64,000 nt of DNA, from contig NZ_JAHOPF010000001.1 in the NCBI RefSeq assembly GCF_019038595.1, positions 1-64,000 of the forward strand, read 5' to 3'. Origin of the DNA: Kaistella soli. Lineage in GTDB: Bacteria; Bacteroidota; Bacteroidia; Flavobacteriales; Weeksellaceae. Shown piece after piece: positions 8,528 to 17,132 of the stretch (position 1 is the stretch's first letter; every line of letters begins with the position of its first letter). The translations under genes were made by a program, and so were the position numbers. Under the pieces are notes generated by a model. That model saw only the letters and a program-made list of their open reading frames with translations, was not told where the DNA came from and ran no database searches.

Positions 8528-9124
8528 ATGAAAAAAAATCTCTTCTTACTCTTATTAATGAGTTTCAGCATGGCCTTCGGACAGTGCTACATCAGTGGAA
8601 ACGCCATCATTAAAGTTTCTGAAGAAGGAACTTATAATGTAGAAAATAACTCGGCGCAGTGTGCCGACTGTTATCTTTGGGAAAATTCGGGACGGAGTAT
8701 TGAATTTGTGGGAGAAATAAAACGCAGTTCGGTGAAAGTCAAAGCAAGTTCGTTAGGACGAAGTATTTTGACGGCGTCGATGCAGACGGCTAAAGGTTTG
8801 GTTCAGTGTAACAAAATTATTGATGTCATCGCCGACCATTCAATTAAAAATCCCGACTGTGATATCGATTTCTTCAGTTACGTGGATGAGAAATCATCGG
8901 AAGGAACGGTAGTTTTTTCACACCGCAACACAGAAAACAGCTATAAGTTCGAATGGACCGCAGCTTATGAAAATGGCGACGTTAAAACTTCAGTGGAAAA
9001 GGTTCCGAAATTCAGTTATTCCAAAGAAAACGGAATACAGACGGTAACAGCAAAAATTACTTCGGGGAAATGTACCAGGGTTTTTACGAAAACTTATGAT
9101 CCTTATTTCTGGAAATATTTTTAA
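8528..9124 (+). CDS. Secreted Cys-containing protein of unknown function
   Basis: 198 residues with a signal peptide (MKKNLFLLLLMSFSMAFGQ), then a Cys-rich beta-strand protein (CYISGN, QCADCYLWEN, QCNK, PDCDIDF, SGKCTR). It looks like two Ig/PKD-like modules (WTAAYENGDVKTSVEKVPKFSYSKENGIQTVTAKIT resembles a PKD fold), but I cannot name a family. It lies 21 bases after the carboxylase gene and may be co-transcribed, although its function is clearly envelope related. It is followed by a bidirectional terminator. Confidence 0.75.
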   Translation: MKKNLFLLLLMSFSMAFGQCYISGNAIIKVSEEGTYNVENNSAQCADCYLWENSGRSIEFVGEIKRSSVKVKASSLGRSILTASMQTAKGLVQCNKIIDVIADHSIKNPDCDIDFFSYVDEKSSEGTVVFSHRNTENSYKFEWTAAYENGDVKTSVEKVPKFSYSKENGIQTVTAKITSGKCTRVFTKTYDPYFWKYF

Positions 9125-9134
9125 AAACATAAAA

Positions 9135-9160
9135 AAAGATTCAGTGTAAGCTGAATCTTT
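9135..9160. terminator. Bidirectional terminator
   Basis: Perfect stem AAAGATTCAG/CTGAATCTTT with a 6-base loop, A-rich on the left and T-rich on the right. It separates the convergent secreted-protein gene and the ygiD-like gene. Confidence 0.85.
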
Positions 9161-9189
9161 TTTATTTATTCTGAGCTTTAATATCAGCC

Positions 9190-10017
9190 TTAACCTATTC
9201 TTACGCTCGTCATGCTGAGACTTCCGGCGATCAGTTCGTCATTGAAAAGTGAAAGGTTTTCACTTTTTTCCTTTAAACCTAAAGAGTAGATGAGGGGCAG
9301 ATAATGATCCGGTGTCGGCACTGCGGCCTGCATGAATGTTCCCTGCTTCTGGTAATCTATTACATTCTGGAAATTACCGTCCAGAAGCCAGTTGTTGGTT
9401 TTTTCGCGCGCTTCATGTGCCCAGTCGTAGCCGTAACCGATGGTATTGATGTTTCTGAAATCTACCATCCGCAAATTATGTACAATGTTTCCGCTGCCGA
9501 TAATCAGAATTCCTTTTTCTCTTAATTTCTGCAGGTTTTTCGCCAGCTCAAAATGATATTGAGGCGGCTTCGTATAATCAATGCTCAGCTGAATGACAGG
9601 GATTTCCGCATTCGGATATAAATGTTTGATCACGCTCCACGCACCGTGATCCAGTCCCCAGTTGTGGTCTTCTTCCACCACAGTTGGCAGTAAAAGTTCT
9701 GCTGTTTCTTTGGCAAGTTCGGGACTTCCTTTTGCAGGATACTGCACATCAAAAAGCTCTTTGGGAAAACCGTAAAAATCATGGATGGTTTTCGGCATAT
9801 CCATGGCGGTCACAAAAGTTCCGTCCGTAAACCAGTGTGCCGAAATACAGAGAATGGCGTTAGGTTTCGGAATTTCCTTAGAGATATTTCGAAAACCCTG
9901 CACAAACTGATTTTCCTCGATGGCATTCATCGGCGAACCGTGACCGAGAAAAAGAACCGGCATTTTTTCAGTATTCTGAAAGTGGCTGGAAATGTTGGTT
10001 AGATCGTTTAAATTCAT
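9190..10017 (-). CDS. ygiD: LigB-type extradiol ring-cleavage dioxygenase (YgiD/DOPA dioxygenase family)
   Basis: Cytoplasmic metal-dependent dioxygenase related to plant 4,5-DOPA dioxygenase and E. coli YgiD. Metal-binding motifs are visible: FLGHGSPMNAIE, ISAHWFT, LDHGAWSVIKHLYP and GSGNIVHNLR. The length of 275 residues is typical. The physiological substrate of the bacterial enzymes is poorly known. It starts only about 20 bases after the terminator of the same-strand yceI-like gene, so it depends either on read-through or on a promoter inside the terminator region. Confidence 0.88.
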   Translation of the reverse strand: MNLNDLTNISSHFQNTEKMPVLFLGHGSPMNAIEENQFVQGFRNISKEIPKPNAILCISAHWFTDGTFVTAMDMPKTIHDFYGFPKELFDVQYPAKGSPELAKETAELLLPTVVEEDHNWGLDHGAWSVIKHLYPNAEIPVIQLSIDYTKPPQYHFELAKNLQKLREKGILIIGSGNIVHNLRMVDFRNINTIGYGYDWAHEAREKTNNWLLDGNFQNVIDYQKQGTFMQAAVPTPDHYLPLIYSLGLKEKSENLSLFNDELIAGSLSMTSVRIG

Positions 10018-10038
10018 TTTGATTAAGCTTTAAAAAAA

Positions 10039-10075
10039 TCAAAGTTCACCTCAGGTGATTCCGGGCGAACTTTGA
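10039..10075 (-). terminator. Terminator of the yceI-like gene
   Basis: Stem TCAAAGTTC/GAACTTTGA (10039-10047 with 10067-10075) with a 19-base loop, followed by a T run on the minus strand. Confidence 0.7.
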
Positions 10076-10096
10076 AAAAATAAACTATGAAATTAT

Positions 10097-10606
10097 TTAT
10101 GCTTTTACAAACTGCAGTTCACCTGCAATTTTCACCTCGTCAGAAACCATTACGCCGCCTGCTTCCAGCGCAGCGTTCCAGTTCAGTCCAAAATCTTTTC
10201 TGTTGATTTTTCCTTCAAAAGAGAAACCTGCTTTTGTATTTCCCCAAGGATCTACGTTGATTCCTCCGAAATCTACATCCAGTTTTACAGGTTTTGTAAC
10301 TCCGTTTAAAGTTAAGTTTCCTGTAATTTCGTCATTTAAAGAATCTGTTTCGAAAGTAATCTGCGGATGAGCAGCAGCGTTGAAAAATTCTTCACTTTTA
10401 AGGTGAGTATCTCTGTCGGTATTGTTTGTATACACTGAATCCGTCTGAATTGTAGCTTTTACCTTTGCGTTTTTAAATGTATCGTCATCAGATTCAAGTT
10501 CAGCATTGAATGTTCTGAACTCGCCTTTTACGTTGGAAATCATCATGTGTCTTACTTTAAAAGTAATTTCACTGTGAGTTGGGTCTAAATTCCATTTTGT
10601 TGACAT
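10097..10606 (-). CDS. YceI-family lipid-binding protein
   Basis: 169-residue lipocalin-like barrel of the YceI family, which binds isoprenoid-type lipids. Hallmarks: WNLDPTHSEITFKVRHMM at the N-terminus, the STDVKSVYTNNTDRDTHLKSEEFFNA-like region and FEGKINRKDFGLNWN near the C-terminus. Unlike many periplasmic homologues it lacks a signal peptide, so it is probably cytoplasmic. Single-gene start at ATG with its own promoter 41 bases upstream. Confidence 0.92.
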   Translation of the reverse strand: MSTKWNLDPTHSEITFKVRHMMISNVKGEFRTFNAELESDDDTFKNAKVKATIQTDSVYTNNTDRDTHLKSEEFFNAAAHPQITFETDSLNDEITGNLTLNGVTKPVKLDVDFGGINVDPWGNTKAGFSFEGKINRKDFGLNWNAALEAGGVMVSDEVKIAGELQFVKA

Positions 10607-10646
10607 AATATTTTATTTTATTGGTTACTATTTAAATTTCTTACTG

Positions 10647-10654
10647 CAAAGATA
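10647..10654 (-). promoter_or_regulatory. -7 element TATCTTTG of the yceI-like gene
   Basis: Perfect TAnnTTTG on the minus strand, implying a leader of about 35 bases. Confidence 0.6.
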
Positions 10655-10792
10655 CTTCGGACCGAAAGCACCGGCATTGATGTAGGATAATAAATCAACA
10701 GCGGTGAATTATTTTATATGTAAATTTATTTATTAAAAAATGATTTTAATATAATTTTAATAGTATTTAACGTATGGTTGAATTCATTTTCT

Positions 10793-10800
10793 TAGTTTTG
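10793..10800 (+). promoter_or_regulatory. -7 element TAGTTTTG of the PAP2 pair
   Basis: Perfect TAnnTTTG 20 bases before the first PAP2 gene. Confidence 0.6.
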
Positions 10801-10820
10801 TTTTAAACAATTAATAGCTG

Positions 10821-11516
10821 ATGAAGAAGTATTTTTCCTTTTTAATGATCTTTATTTTCTTTTTTTTAAGTACTGCCCAGCAGCAGGATACTGTTAAAAC
10901 TGAAAACAGAAGGTTTACGTTTAAATATCAGAAAATGTATATCCCGGCAGGGCTTATGGCAGCAAGTATTATACTCGACGGTAACAAACCCAATTCTTTT
11001 AAAAATAGTATTGCAAAAGAGCGGAATAAGCACCTTTTGGGTTTTACCAATCATATCGATGATTATGCACAGTTTGCCCCTTTCATTGGTTTATACAGTT
11101 TCGAATGGTTGGGAATGAAGCCTAGAACAGACTGGCAGAACCGGACGGCTATTTTAATAAAAGGCCAGATCATAAATCTTGGAATGGTATATATCTTAAA
11201 AAAAGCAGTGAATGACACGAGACCTGATGGCACTGCATATTCGTTTCCTTCAGGTCATACAGCGAATGCTTTTGCCGGGGCCACCATTCTTGCGATCGAG
11301 TATGGTGACGAGCACAAGTGGGTACCTTATGCCTCCTATGGAGTCGCAACAGGTGTTGGAATCATGAGAATGGCCAATAATAAACATTATATTTCGGATG
11401 TGCTTTTCGGTGCAGGTCTGGGAATCCTTTCAATGAAGCTCGCCTACTGGACCCATCAGTACAAGTGGAATAAAACGCCTGTGACAGCTGATCCTTTTGT
11501 TGGAACGATTTATTGA
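10821..11516 (+). CDS. PAP2-family phosphatase (first of a tandem pair)
   Basis: Membrane-associated acid phosphatase of the PAP2 superfamily, which dephosphorylates lipid phosphates or prenyl diphosphates on the periplasmic side. It has a signal peptide (about residues 1-19). The three PAP2 motifs are present: KKAVNDTRP (K-x6-RP), PSGH at 143-146, and R-x5-H-x3-D in RMANNKHYISD (His about 189). The length of 231 residues fits. Its stop is one base from the start of the next PAP2 gene, so the two are co-translated. Substrate unknown; undecaprenyl diphosphate or lipid A are options. Confidence 0.88.
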   Translation: MKKYFSFLMIFIFFFLSTAQQQDTVKTENRRFTFKYQKMYIPAGLMAASIILDGNKPNSFKNSIAKERNKHLLGFTNHIDDYAQFAPFIGLYSFEWLGMKPRTDWQNRTAILIKGQIINLGMVYILKKAVNDTRPDGTAYSFPSGHTANAFAGATILAIEYGDEHKWVPYASYGVATGVGIMRMANNKHYISDVLFGAGLGILSMKLAYWTHQYKWNKTPVTADPFVGTIY

Positions 11517-11517
11517 G

Positions 11518-12483
11518 ATGAAAAACTTTTTACCATTTATTGGATTCGTGTTTCCGGTATTTCTTTTCTCTCAAAATTGGGATTCGTTACAGATAAAAAC
11601 TCAGGAATTTCAAATCTCTCCTCAGACCTCATTAAAGTATGAGCAGCCAAGAATTGCTGATATTTACCGTAAAATCCCCAAAAACATTGCCGGTATGGCT
11701 ACTGATGCGGTATCGGAGAAGTATTATCTTTATTCTCTGGCTTCTCTGGGGCTTACGGCAGCATTGATTCCTGCAGATCCGGTACTTTTAAAGCACGGCA
11801 GAAGAATGGGCGAAAACGTGGGTTTCAGCGAAGATCATACTTACCATAATTTGGGCCCCTTAAAAATAGTTCCGGGTGATGGAGGGTCATTCCTGTATTT
11901 TATGGGCAACGGAACTACTTTTATTCTCATCGGAACCGGTTTGGCCACTTATGGGTTAATCACAAATGATTATCGGGCAATAAGTACATCAGTGCAACTG
12001 ATGCAAAGTATTCTGATGTCGGGTATTGTTGCACAGTCATTAAAAAGAATTACGGGCAGAGAAAGTCCATTCATCACCACAAGTAACGGAAGAGAAAACA
12101 GCTTATGGCAATTTTTTCCTTCTTTCTCGGCCTACCAGAAAAACACTTCTGCTTATGATGCGATGCCTTCCGGACATTTAACCACGGGAGTTGCCGCGTG
12201 GGTGATTCTTGCAGAGAATTATCCTGAAAAAAAATGGATTAAGCCAGTTGGAATTACGCTGATGGGATTAATGAGTTTTGAAATGGTGCAGAGCGGTGTG
12301 CACTGGGCTTCTGACTATCCGGTTGCTATCCTGCTCGGTTATCTTATCGGGAAAAATATTGCAAAAAATGCGATGACTAAAACAAATAGTGCCGGTGCAT
12401 TGCGTGAAAAAAAGTACAGTTTCAGTTTAGCCTCCTCCTACGTGTATGGTAACCGTGTTGCAGGAATAACGGTTGGTTTCTAG
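11518..12483 (+). CDS. PAP2-family phosphatase (second of a tandem pair)
   Basis: 321 residues with signal peptide (MKNFLPFIGFVFPVFLFSQ) and the PAP2 motifs: KRITGRESP, PSGH (about 217-220) and the third motif in SGVHWASDYPVA. It is larger than its neighbour and only distantly similar, so the pair is not a recent duplication. The open frame extends 7 codons upstream (MLERFIE) into the previous gene; the ATG at 11518, one base after the upstream TGA, gives a proper signal peptide and is preferred. Confidence 0.87.
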   Translation: MKNFLPFIGFVFPVFLFSQNWDSLQIKTQEFQISPQTSLKYEQPRIADIYRKIPKNIAGMATDAVSEKYYLYSLASLGLTAALIPADPVLLKHGRRMGENVGFSEDHTYHNLGPLKIVPGDGGSFLYFMGNGTTFILIGTGLATYGLITNDYRAISTSVQLMQSILMSGIVAQSLKRITGRESPFITTSNGRENSLWQFFPSFSAYQKNTSAYDAMPSGHLTTGVAAWVILAENYPEKKWIKPVGITLMGLMSFEMVQSGVHWASDYPVAILLGYLIGKNIAKNAMTKTNSAGALREKKYSFSLASSYVYGNRVAGITVGF

Positions 12484-12545
12484 CATTAACATTTCTTTAA
12501 CGTCTCGATTTTATTTCTTATTTTTAGCCTTTAAATATTTAAGAA

Positions 12546-14687
12546 ATGAAATTTTCGAAATTTACGTTACTGTTCCTTGTTACAGGTAGTTTTTTATTTT
12601 CACAGAACCAAAAATTCACCATTGCCGAGGCAGTGAACGGGCTGAGGAGTAATCTAGCCGTGAAAAACGTATCACAGTTTACGTGGAGTAATGATAACAA
12701 AGCTTTTTATCAGGGCACTACAAACGGTTATTTAATTACAGAAGTTCCGAGTCTGAAACAGGATACTCTGATTTCGCTCTATCAGCTGAATAAAAATCTG
12801 TCCGGAGATAATAGACTTAAAACCTTCCCAAGAATAACTTTCCTCAATAAAGATAAAGGATATTTTACGCAGAAGTCAAAGTATTTCTGGGTAGAAAAAT
12901 CAGGGAAGGACTGGAAAGTAAAAGACTGGACTTCACTGGATGAAAATGCTGAAAACACGCAGATTTTTAAGAATAACCAGGGATTTGTCTACACTGTAAA
13001 AAATAATCTGTTTATCAATAGAAACGGAAAAGTTACCGCAATTACCAATGACAGCGATGAGAATATCGTCAACGGACAGGCGGTTCACCGAAGCGAGTTC
13101 GGTATCGACGGCGGTATTTTTATTGCTCCCGACGAGTCCAAAGTTGCGTTCTACAGAATGGATCAGACGATGGTTACCGATTATCCCATTATCGACTGGA
13201 GTGTAACTCCGGCGGTGAACAAAAACATCAAATACCCAATGGCAGGTGATCAGTCACATCACGTAACGCTTGGAATTTATGATGTAAAAAATGACAGAAA
13301 AACCTTCCTGAATATTGAAGGCGATCCGGAACAGTATCTTACTGCAATTACCTGGAGCCCCGATGCGAAAACAATTTTTGTAGGCGTTCTAAACCGCGAT
13401 CAGAATCATATGATGATGAATCAGTATGACGCTGCAACAGGAAATCTGATAAAAACTATTTTTGAGGAAAAATCTGATATTTATGTAGAACCTCAACATC
13501 CGCTGACCTTCTTCCCGAATTCGAATACCGATTTTATCTGGCAGAGTCAGAGGACCGGCTATAACCATCTTTTTCATTACAGTTTAGAAAAAGGTTTGGT
13601 AGCACAGCTTACAAAAGGCGACTGGTTAGTGACAGATCTACTCGGATTTAATGAAAAAAAGAAGGAGATTTATTATACTTCGACTCAGGAAAGTCCGTTA
13701 GAGAGACATCTTTATAAAATCAACTGGAGCAATTTTCAGACTCAAAGATTAGACGAGGGAGCGGGAATGCATACCGGAATTCTGAGCAAAGACGGAACTC
13801 ATCTTTATGATTCTTACAGCAACGCTGCGTCGCCAAGAATTGTAAATGTAATCAATACCAATACAGGAAAATCAAAGAATATTCTTACCGCTGAAAATAC
13901 TTTAAAAAATTATCAGCGTCCGGAAATAAAGAATGTTACTTTAAAAGCTGACGACGGTACGCCGCTTTACGGAAAGATCATTCTTCCGACCGATTTCGAT
14001 GCGAACAAAAAATATCCGACGATCGTTTACCTCTACAATGGCCCGCATCTGCAGTTGGTGACCAATACTTTTCCGGCTTCCGGAAATCTTTGGTATGAAT
14101 TTATGGCGCAGAAAGGTTACATTATTTTCACCATGGACGGGCGAGGTTCATCCAACCGGGGACTAAAATTTGAGCAGGCTGTTTTCAGACATTTGGGAGA
14201 GGTCGAAATGAAAGACCAGCTGAAAGGGGTAGAATATCTGAAATCATTGCCTTATGTGGATGCAGGTAAACTGGGAATTCACGGCTGGAGTTTCGGTGGG
14301 TTTATGACGACAAGTTTTATGCTGAAATATCCGGATGTTTTCAAAGCCGGAGTTGCAGGCGGACCGGTAATCGACTGGAAAATGTATGAAATTATGTACA
14401 CCGAAAGATATATGGATACGCCGCAAACCAATCCGGAAGGATATAAACAGGCGAATCTTCTGGATAAAGTGCAGAATCTGAAAGGGCATTTATTGATGAT
14501 TCACGGGGCACAGGATAATGTCGTGGTATGGCAGCATTCCATGAAATTCCTGAAAGCGGCTGTTGATAACGGAGTGCAGCTTGATTATTTTGTGTATCCC
14601 GGTCACGAGCACAATGTTTTAGGAAAAGACAGGGTGCATCTGATGCAGAAAGTGACAGATTATTTTGATGAATATTTAAAGAAATAA
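12546..14687 (+). CDS. S9-family (DPP-IV-like) serine peptidase
   Basis: Secreted peptidase of 713 residues with signal peptide (MKFSKFTLLFLVTGSFLFSQ), an N-terminal beta-propeller typical of dipeptidyl peptidase IV, and a C-terminal alpha/beta hydrolase. Catalytic triad visible: Ser582 in GWSFGG, Asp657 in HGAQDNVV and His689 in YPGHEHN. DGRGSSNRG is the usual S9B signature. It removes N-terminal dipeptides, commonly X-Pro, from peptides. No T9SS tail, so it is likely periplasmic. Intact and followed by a terminator. Confidence 0.93.
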   Translation: MKFSKFTLLFLVTGSFLFSQNQKFTIAEAVNGLRSNLAVKNVSQFTWSNDNKAFYQGTTNGYLITEVPSLKQDTLISLYQLNKNLSGDNRLKTFPRITFLNKDKGYFTQKSKYFWVEKSGKDWKVKDWTSLDENAENTQIFKNNQGFVYTVKNNLFINRNGKVTAITNDSDENIVNGQAVHRSEFGIDGGIFIAPDESKVAFYRMDQTMVTDYPIIDWSVTPAVNKNIKYPMAGDQSHHVTLGIYDVKNDRKTFLNIEGDPEQYLTAITWSPDAKTIFVGVLNRDQNHMMMNQYDAATGNLIKTIFEEKSDIYVEPQHPLTFFPNSNTDFIWQSQRTGYNHLFHYSLEKGLVAQLTKGDWLVTDLLGFNEKKKEIYYTSTQESPLERHLYKINWSNFQTQRLDEGAGMHTGILSKDGTHLYDSYSNAASPRIVNVINTNTGKSKNILTAENTLKNYQRPEIKNVTLKADDGTPLYGKIILPTDFDANKKYPTIVYLYNGPHLQLVTNTFPASGNLWYEFMAQKGYIIFTMDGRGSSNRGLKFEQAVFRHLGEVEMKDQLKGVEYLKSLPYVDAGKLGIHGWSFGGFMTTSFMLKYPDVFKAGVAGGPVIDWKMYEIMYTERYMDTPQTNPEGYKQANLLDKVQNLKGHLLMIHGAQDNVVVWQHSMKFLKAAVDNGVQLDYFVYPGHEHNVLGKDRVHLMQKVTDYFDEYLKK

Positions 14688-14692
14688 TAGTG

Positions 14693-14717
14693 AAAATCCG
14701 GAATTTTTCCGGATTTT
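14693..14717 (+). terminator. Terminator of the S9 peptidase gene
   Basis: Stem AAAATCCGGA/TCCGGATTTT with a 5-base loop and a T run. Confidence 0.88.
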
Positions 14718-14763
14718 TTATTTTCGGACACTGTGATTTTGTATTTTAGTAAAAAAATAACCG

Positions 14764-15219
14764 ATGCAGATCAAAGCCGAATCCATTGAAGAATATCTTT
14801 CAAATGTTCCCGAAGATAGAAAAGTTTCTTTCAAAAAGTTATATGAAACCGTTTCCGAAAATCTTCCTCAAGGTTTTCAGGAACATCTGAGTTACGGAAT
14901 GATTGGCTGGAGCGTTCCTCTGGAAGATTATCCTGCAGGTTATCACTGCACACCGAATACGCCGCTGCCGTTTGTGAATCTGGCTTCTCAGAAAAATTTC
15001 ATCGCGCTGTATCACATGGGAATTTACGCCAATCCCGAACTTTTAAAATGGTTTAATGAAGAATATCCGAAACATTCCAAGAGAAAACTGGATATGGGAA
15101 AATCATGTATCCGTTTCAAAAAAACTGATGATATTCCTTATGAACTGATTGCCGAACTTATGAAAAAAATAACTCCGGAAAACTGGATCGCGGTTTACGA
15201 AAAACTGTATAAAAAGTAA
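14764..15219 (+). CDS. DUF1801 (YdhG-like) protein
   Basis: 151-residue cytoplasmic protein of the DUF1801 family, recognised by the layout VSFKKLYETVSENLP...ISYGM-type core (HLSYGMIGWSVPLE) and LDMGKSCIRFKKTDDIPYELI near the C-terminus. The fold is related to frataxin-like/iron chaperone proteins; the biochemical role is not settled. Single gene, ATG start. Confidence 0.82.
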   Translation: MQIKAESIEEYLSNVPEDRKVSFKKLYETVSENLPQGFQEHLSYGMIGWSVPLEDYPAGYHCTPNTPLPFVNLASQKNFIALYHMGIYANPELLKWFNEEYPKHSKRKLDMGKSCIRFKKTDDIPYELIAELMKKITPENWIAVYEKLYKK

Positions 15220-15234
15220 ATTTTAATTAAATTT

Positions 15235-15783
15235 CTACTCGCGGAGAACCTTTACGCGGCCATCATTCCACATTCTGATCACTGAAGACCCTGAATATTC
15301 TGAGACTTTATCATGATTTTCTTCCGCCACAGCATCTACAGAACCGATGATTTCCTGCGAAATATCTGCAAACTTCATCGGTGATTTGCTCCCGCTTAAA
15401 TTGGCAGAAGTGGACACCAAAGGTTTGTTGAGTTTACCGATCAGTTTTTTAAGGTAATCGTCCTTCACCAAACGGATTCCGATACTTCCGTCTTCCGCAA
15501 GCAGTTCTTTGGGCAAACCTTTTGGGTTGTCATAAATCAATGTCACAGGTTTTTCCGACAGATCCATGATTTCCCAGGCCATCTCCGGCACTTCCACCAA
15601 ATCCTGCAGACGTTTCACCGATTCCACAAGAATAATCATCGATTTTGACTTCTCGCGCTTTTTGATTTCAAATATTTTATGAATCGCTTCAACATTCGTC
15701 GCGTCACAGCCAATTCCCCAGATTGTATCGGTTGGGTAAAGAATGGTTCCGCCGGATTTCAAAGTATCGATGAGGTTTTGCAT
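15235..15783 (-). CDS. L-threonylcarbamoyladenylate synthase (Sua5/YrdC/YciO family)
   Basis: Makes threonylcarbamoyl-AMP from threonine, bicarbonate and ATP for the t6A modification of ANN-decoding tRNAs. It has the YrdC domain: YPTDTIWGIGCDA, the KxR-type motif KKREKSKSMIILVES and SANLSGSKSP. At 182 residues it is the short YrdC/TsaC form without the Sua5 C-terminal domain. YciO-type paralogues of unknown role have the same core, so essentiality cannot be assumed. Confidence 0.88.
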   Translation of the reverse strand: MQNLIDTLKSGGTILYPTDTIWGIGCDATNVEAIHKIFEIKKREKSKSMIILVESVKRLQDLVEVPEMAWEIMDLSEKPVTLIYDNPKGLPKELLAEDGSIGIRLVKDDYLKKLIGKLNKPLVSTSANLSGSKSPMKFADISQEIIGSVDAVAEENHDKVSEYSGSSVIRMWNDGRVKVLRE

Positions 15784-15809
15784 AATAAGATGGTTGTTCT
15801 TTTGAGAAG

Positions 15810-15817
15810 CAAATTTA
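15810..15817 (-). promoter_or_regulatory. -7 element TAAATTTG of the YrdC-family gene
   Basis: Perfect TAnnTTTG on the minus strand, 27 bases before the ATG. Confidence 0.6.
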
Positions 15818-15893
15818 AAAATAATTGAATGAAAATTTCGGTTTTAAGAGTTTATTCCGGATTAAATTTTATTAGTAATTTTACCGCTACATT

Positions 15894-16142
15894 ATGGAAG
15901 AAAAATCTAAAGATCCTTTACACGGAAAACGCCTCGATGCGATACTTGAAGAACTGGTAGATTATTATCAGGGATTCGAAAAGCTCGGCGAGCAGATCAA
16001 TATCAAATGTTTTACCGATAATCCGAGCATCAGCTCTTCGCTGAAATTCCTGAGAAAAACAGATTGGGCAAGGACGAAAGTTGAAAGTCTGTATCTGTAT
16101 GTTTTAAGACAGAAAAAGAAAAGTGAAAAGCCGCAAAAGTAA
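15894..16142 (+). CDS. VF530-family small DNA-binding protein (DUF2132)
   Basis: 82 residues matching the VF530 family: DPLHGKRLDAILEELVDYY, INIKCFTDNPSISSSLKFL and RKTDWARTKVESLYL. The family folds as a small helical SAP-like domain reported to bind DNA. Lys-rich tail (RQKKKSEKPQK). Single gene with its own terminator. Confidence 0.9.
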   Translation: MEEKSKDPLHGKRLDAILEELVDYYQGFEKLGEQINIKCFTDNPSISSSLKFLRKTDWARTKVESLYLYVLRQKKKSEKPQK

Positions 16143-16152
16143 TTGCGGCTTT
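16127..16152. terminator. Bidirectional terminator
   Basis: Stem AAAGCCGCAA/TTGCGGCTTT with a 6-base loop; its left arm overlaps the end of the VF530 gene. It serves the convergent VF530 and YchJ-like genes. Confidence 0.8.
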
Positions 16153-16159
16153 CTGTATT

Positions 16160-16537
16160 TTAACTTAAAAATTTTCCGGAAACATAATACCATTTTCCTT
16201 TAAGCATCCTGAAAAGCGAATGCTCGTGATGGAGCTGCGGTTTTCCGTGCTCGTCCGTGTAATATGCTTTAAATTCTACCTGATCTGAAGTAGGAGTGTC
16301 TATAATTTCCAGTTTGGTCCACGTATTAATTTCTCCCCATTCCTGCAGATCTTTCCGGCTGTGAAATTTTCTTTTCGAGGGGAAAGTGGTTTCCATCAAA
16401 TAGTCTCCGTTTGGAATTGCAAATGCAGAAAACCTCGAGCGCATCAGTTCTTCAGCGGTCGGAGCATGTTTTTCTCCGGTATGATAAGGTTTACAGCAGT
16501 CGCCGTAGGATTTTCCGGAGCAGCAGGGGCAGTTCAT
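16160..16537 (-). CDS. YchJ-family zinc-binding protein with SEC-C motif
   Basis: 125 residues. N-terminal SEC-C-type metal site CPCCSGKSYGDCC, then the YchJ NTF2-like domain (EELMRSRFSAFAI, EFKAYYTDEHGK, HHEHSLFRMLKGKWYYVSG). The SEC-C motif binds zinc and is known from SecA tails; YchJ itself has no settled role. It follows the DinB gene by 32 bases and probably shares its transcript. Confidence 0.9.
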   Translation of the reverse strand: MNCPCCSGKSYGDCCKPYHTGEKHAPTAEELMRSRFSAFAIPNGDYLMETTFPSKRKFHSRKDLQEWGEINTWTKLEIIDTPTSDQVEFKAYYTDEHGKPQLHHEHSLFRMLKGKWYYVSGKFLS

Positions 16538-16569
16538 TTTAGATCTTTTAATAATTAATGGAAAATTTA

Positions 16570-17079
16570 TTAACGGTTTAATTCCGGTAAATACCTTTCC
16601 CGAATTATATTCAAATGATGAATGTTATGACCGACAATTAATTTCCCGATGGTCTCTACAGAAATTTCATTTCCGTTAGCCGTTCCGGATTCTTGAAAAA
16701 CAGATTGATGTAATGTTTCAAAGAAAATCACTGAGGATTTTCTGACGGTTTCAAATTCTTCAATAAGGCTTTCCAGAGACCTTTCCGCCGAAAAATAATA
16801 TTTCGCATATTCCTCTTCGTCCCAGCCGGCAAGTTCGGTTTTGTCTTTTCTTGCAAAACGCAGGGCGCGGTAAGCGAAAATTCTTTCTGCATCGATGAGG
16901 TGCTGCAAAAGTTCTTTAAGCGTCCATTTTCCTTCTGCGTAGGCAAAAGTGGATTTTTCGGACGTAAGATTTCTATAAATTTCCAAAGTATTGCTGCCGG
17001 AAATTTTCATCTGTTCGAGCCAGTTTTCAGAAGGAATCAAATCGAGATACCGCTGGATGTATTTTTGAAATTCAGTCAT
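16570..17079 (-). CDS. DinB-family metal-dependent protein
   Basis: 169-residue four-helix bundle of the DinB/YfiT type. The metal-binding His residues are plausible in LLQHLIDAERIF (first) and VGHNIHHLNIIRERYL (second and third). Family members include thiol transferases and stress-induced proteins; function unknown here. The frame extends to 17106, but the ATG at 17079 (MTEFQKYIQRY) gives the family start and avoids the upstream terminator. It begins directly after the terminator of the cystathionine enzyme gene. Confidence 0.85.
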   Translation of the reverse strand: MTEFQKYIQRYLDLIPSENWLEQMKISGSNTLEIYRNLTSEKSTFAYAEGKWTLKELLQHLIDAERIFAYRALRFARKDKTELAGWDEEEYAKYYFSAERSLESLIEEFETVRKSSVIFFETLHQSVFQESGTANGNEISVETIGKLIVGHNIHHLNIIRERYLPELNR

Positions 17080-17091
17080 AAGTTTTAAATA

Positions 17092-17129
17092 TAAAAAAAC
17101 CTTCAAGGATTTTGAATCCCTGAAGGTTT
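17092..17129 (-). terminator. Terminator of the cystathionine gene
   Basis: Stem AAACCTTCA/TGAAGGTTT (17097-17105 with 17121-17129), extended by an AGGAT/ATCCC inner helix, with a T run on the minus strand. Confidence 0.8.
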
Positions 17130-17132
17130 GTG

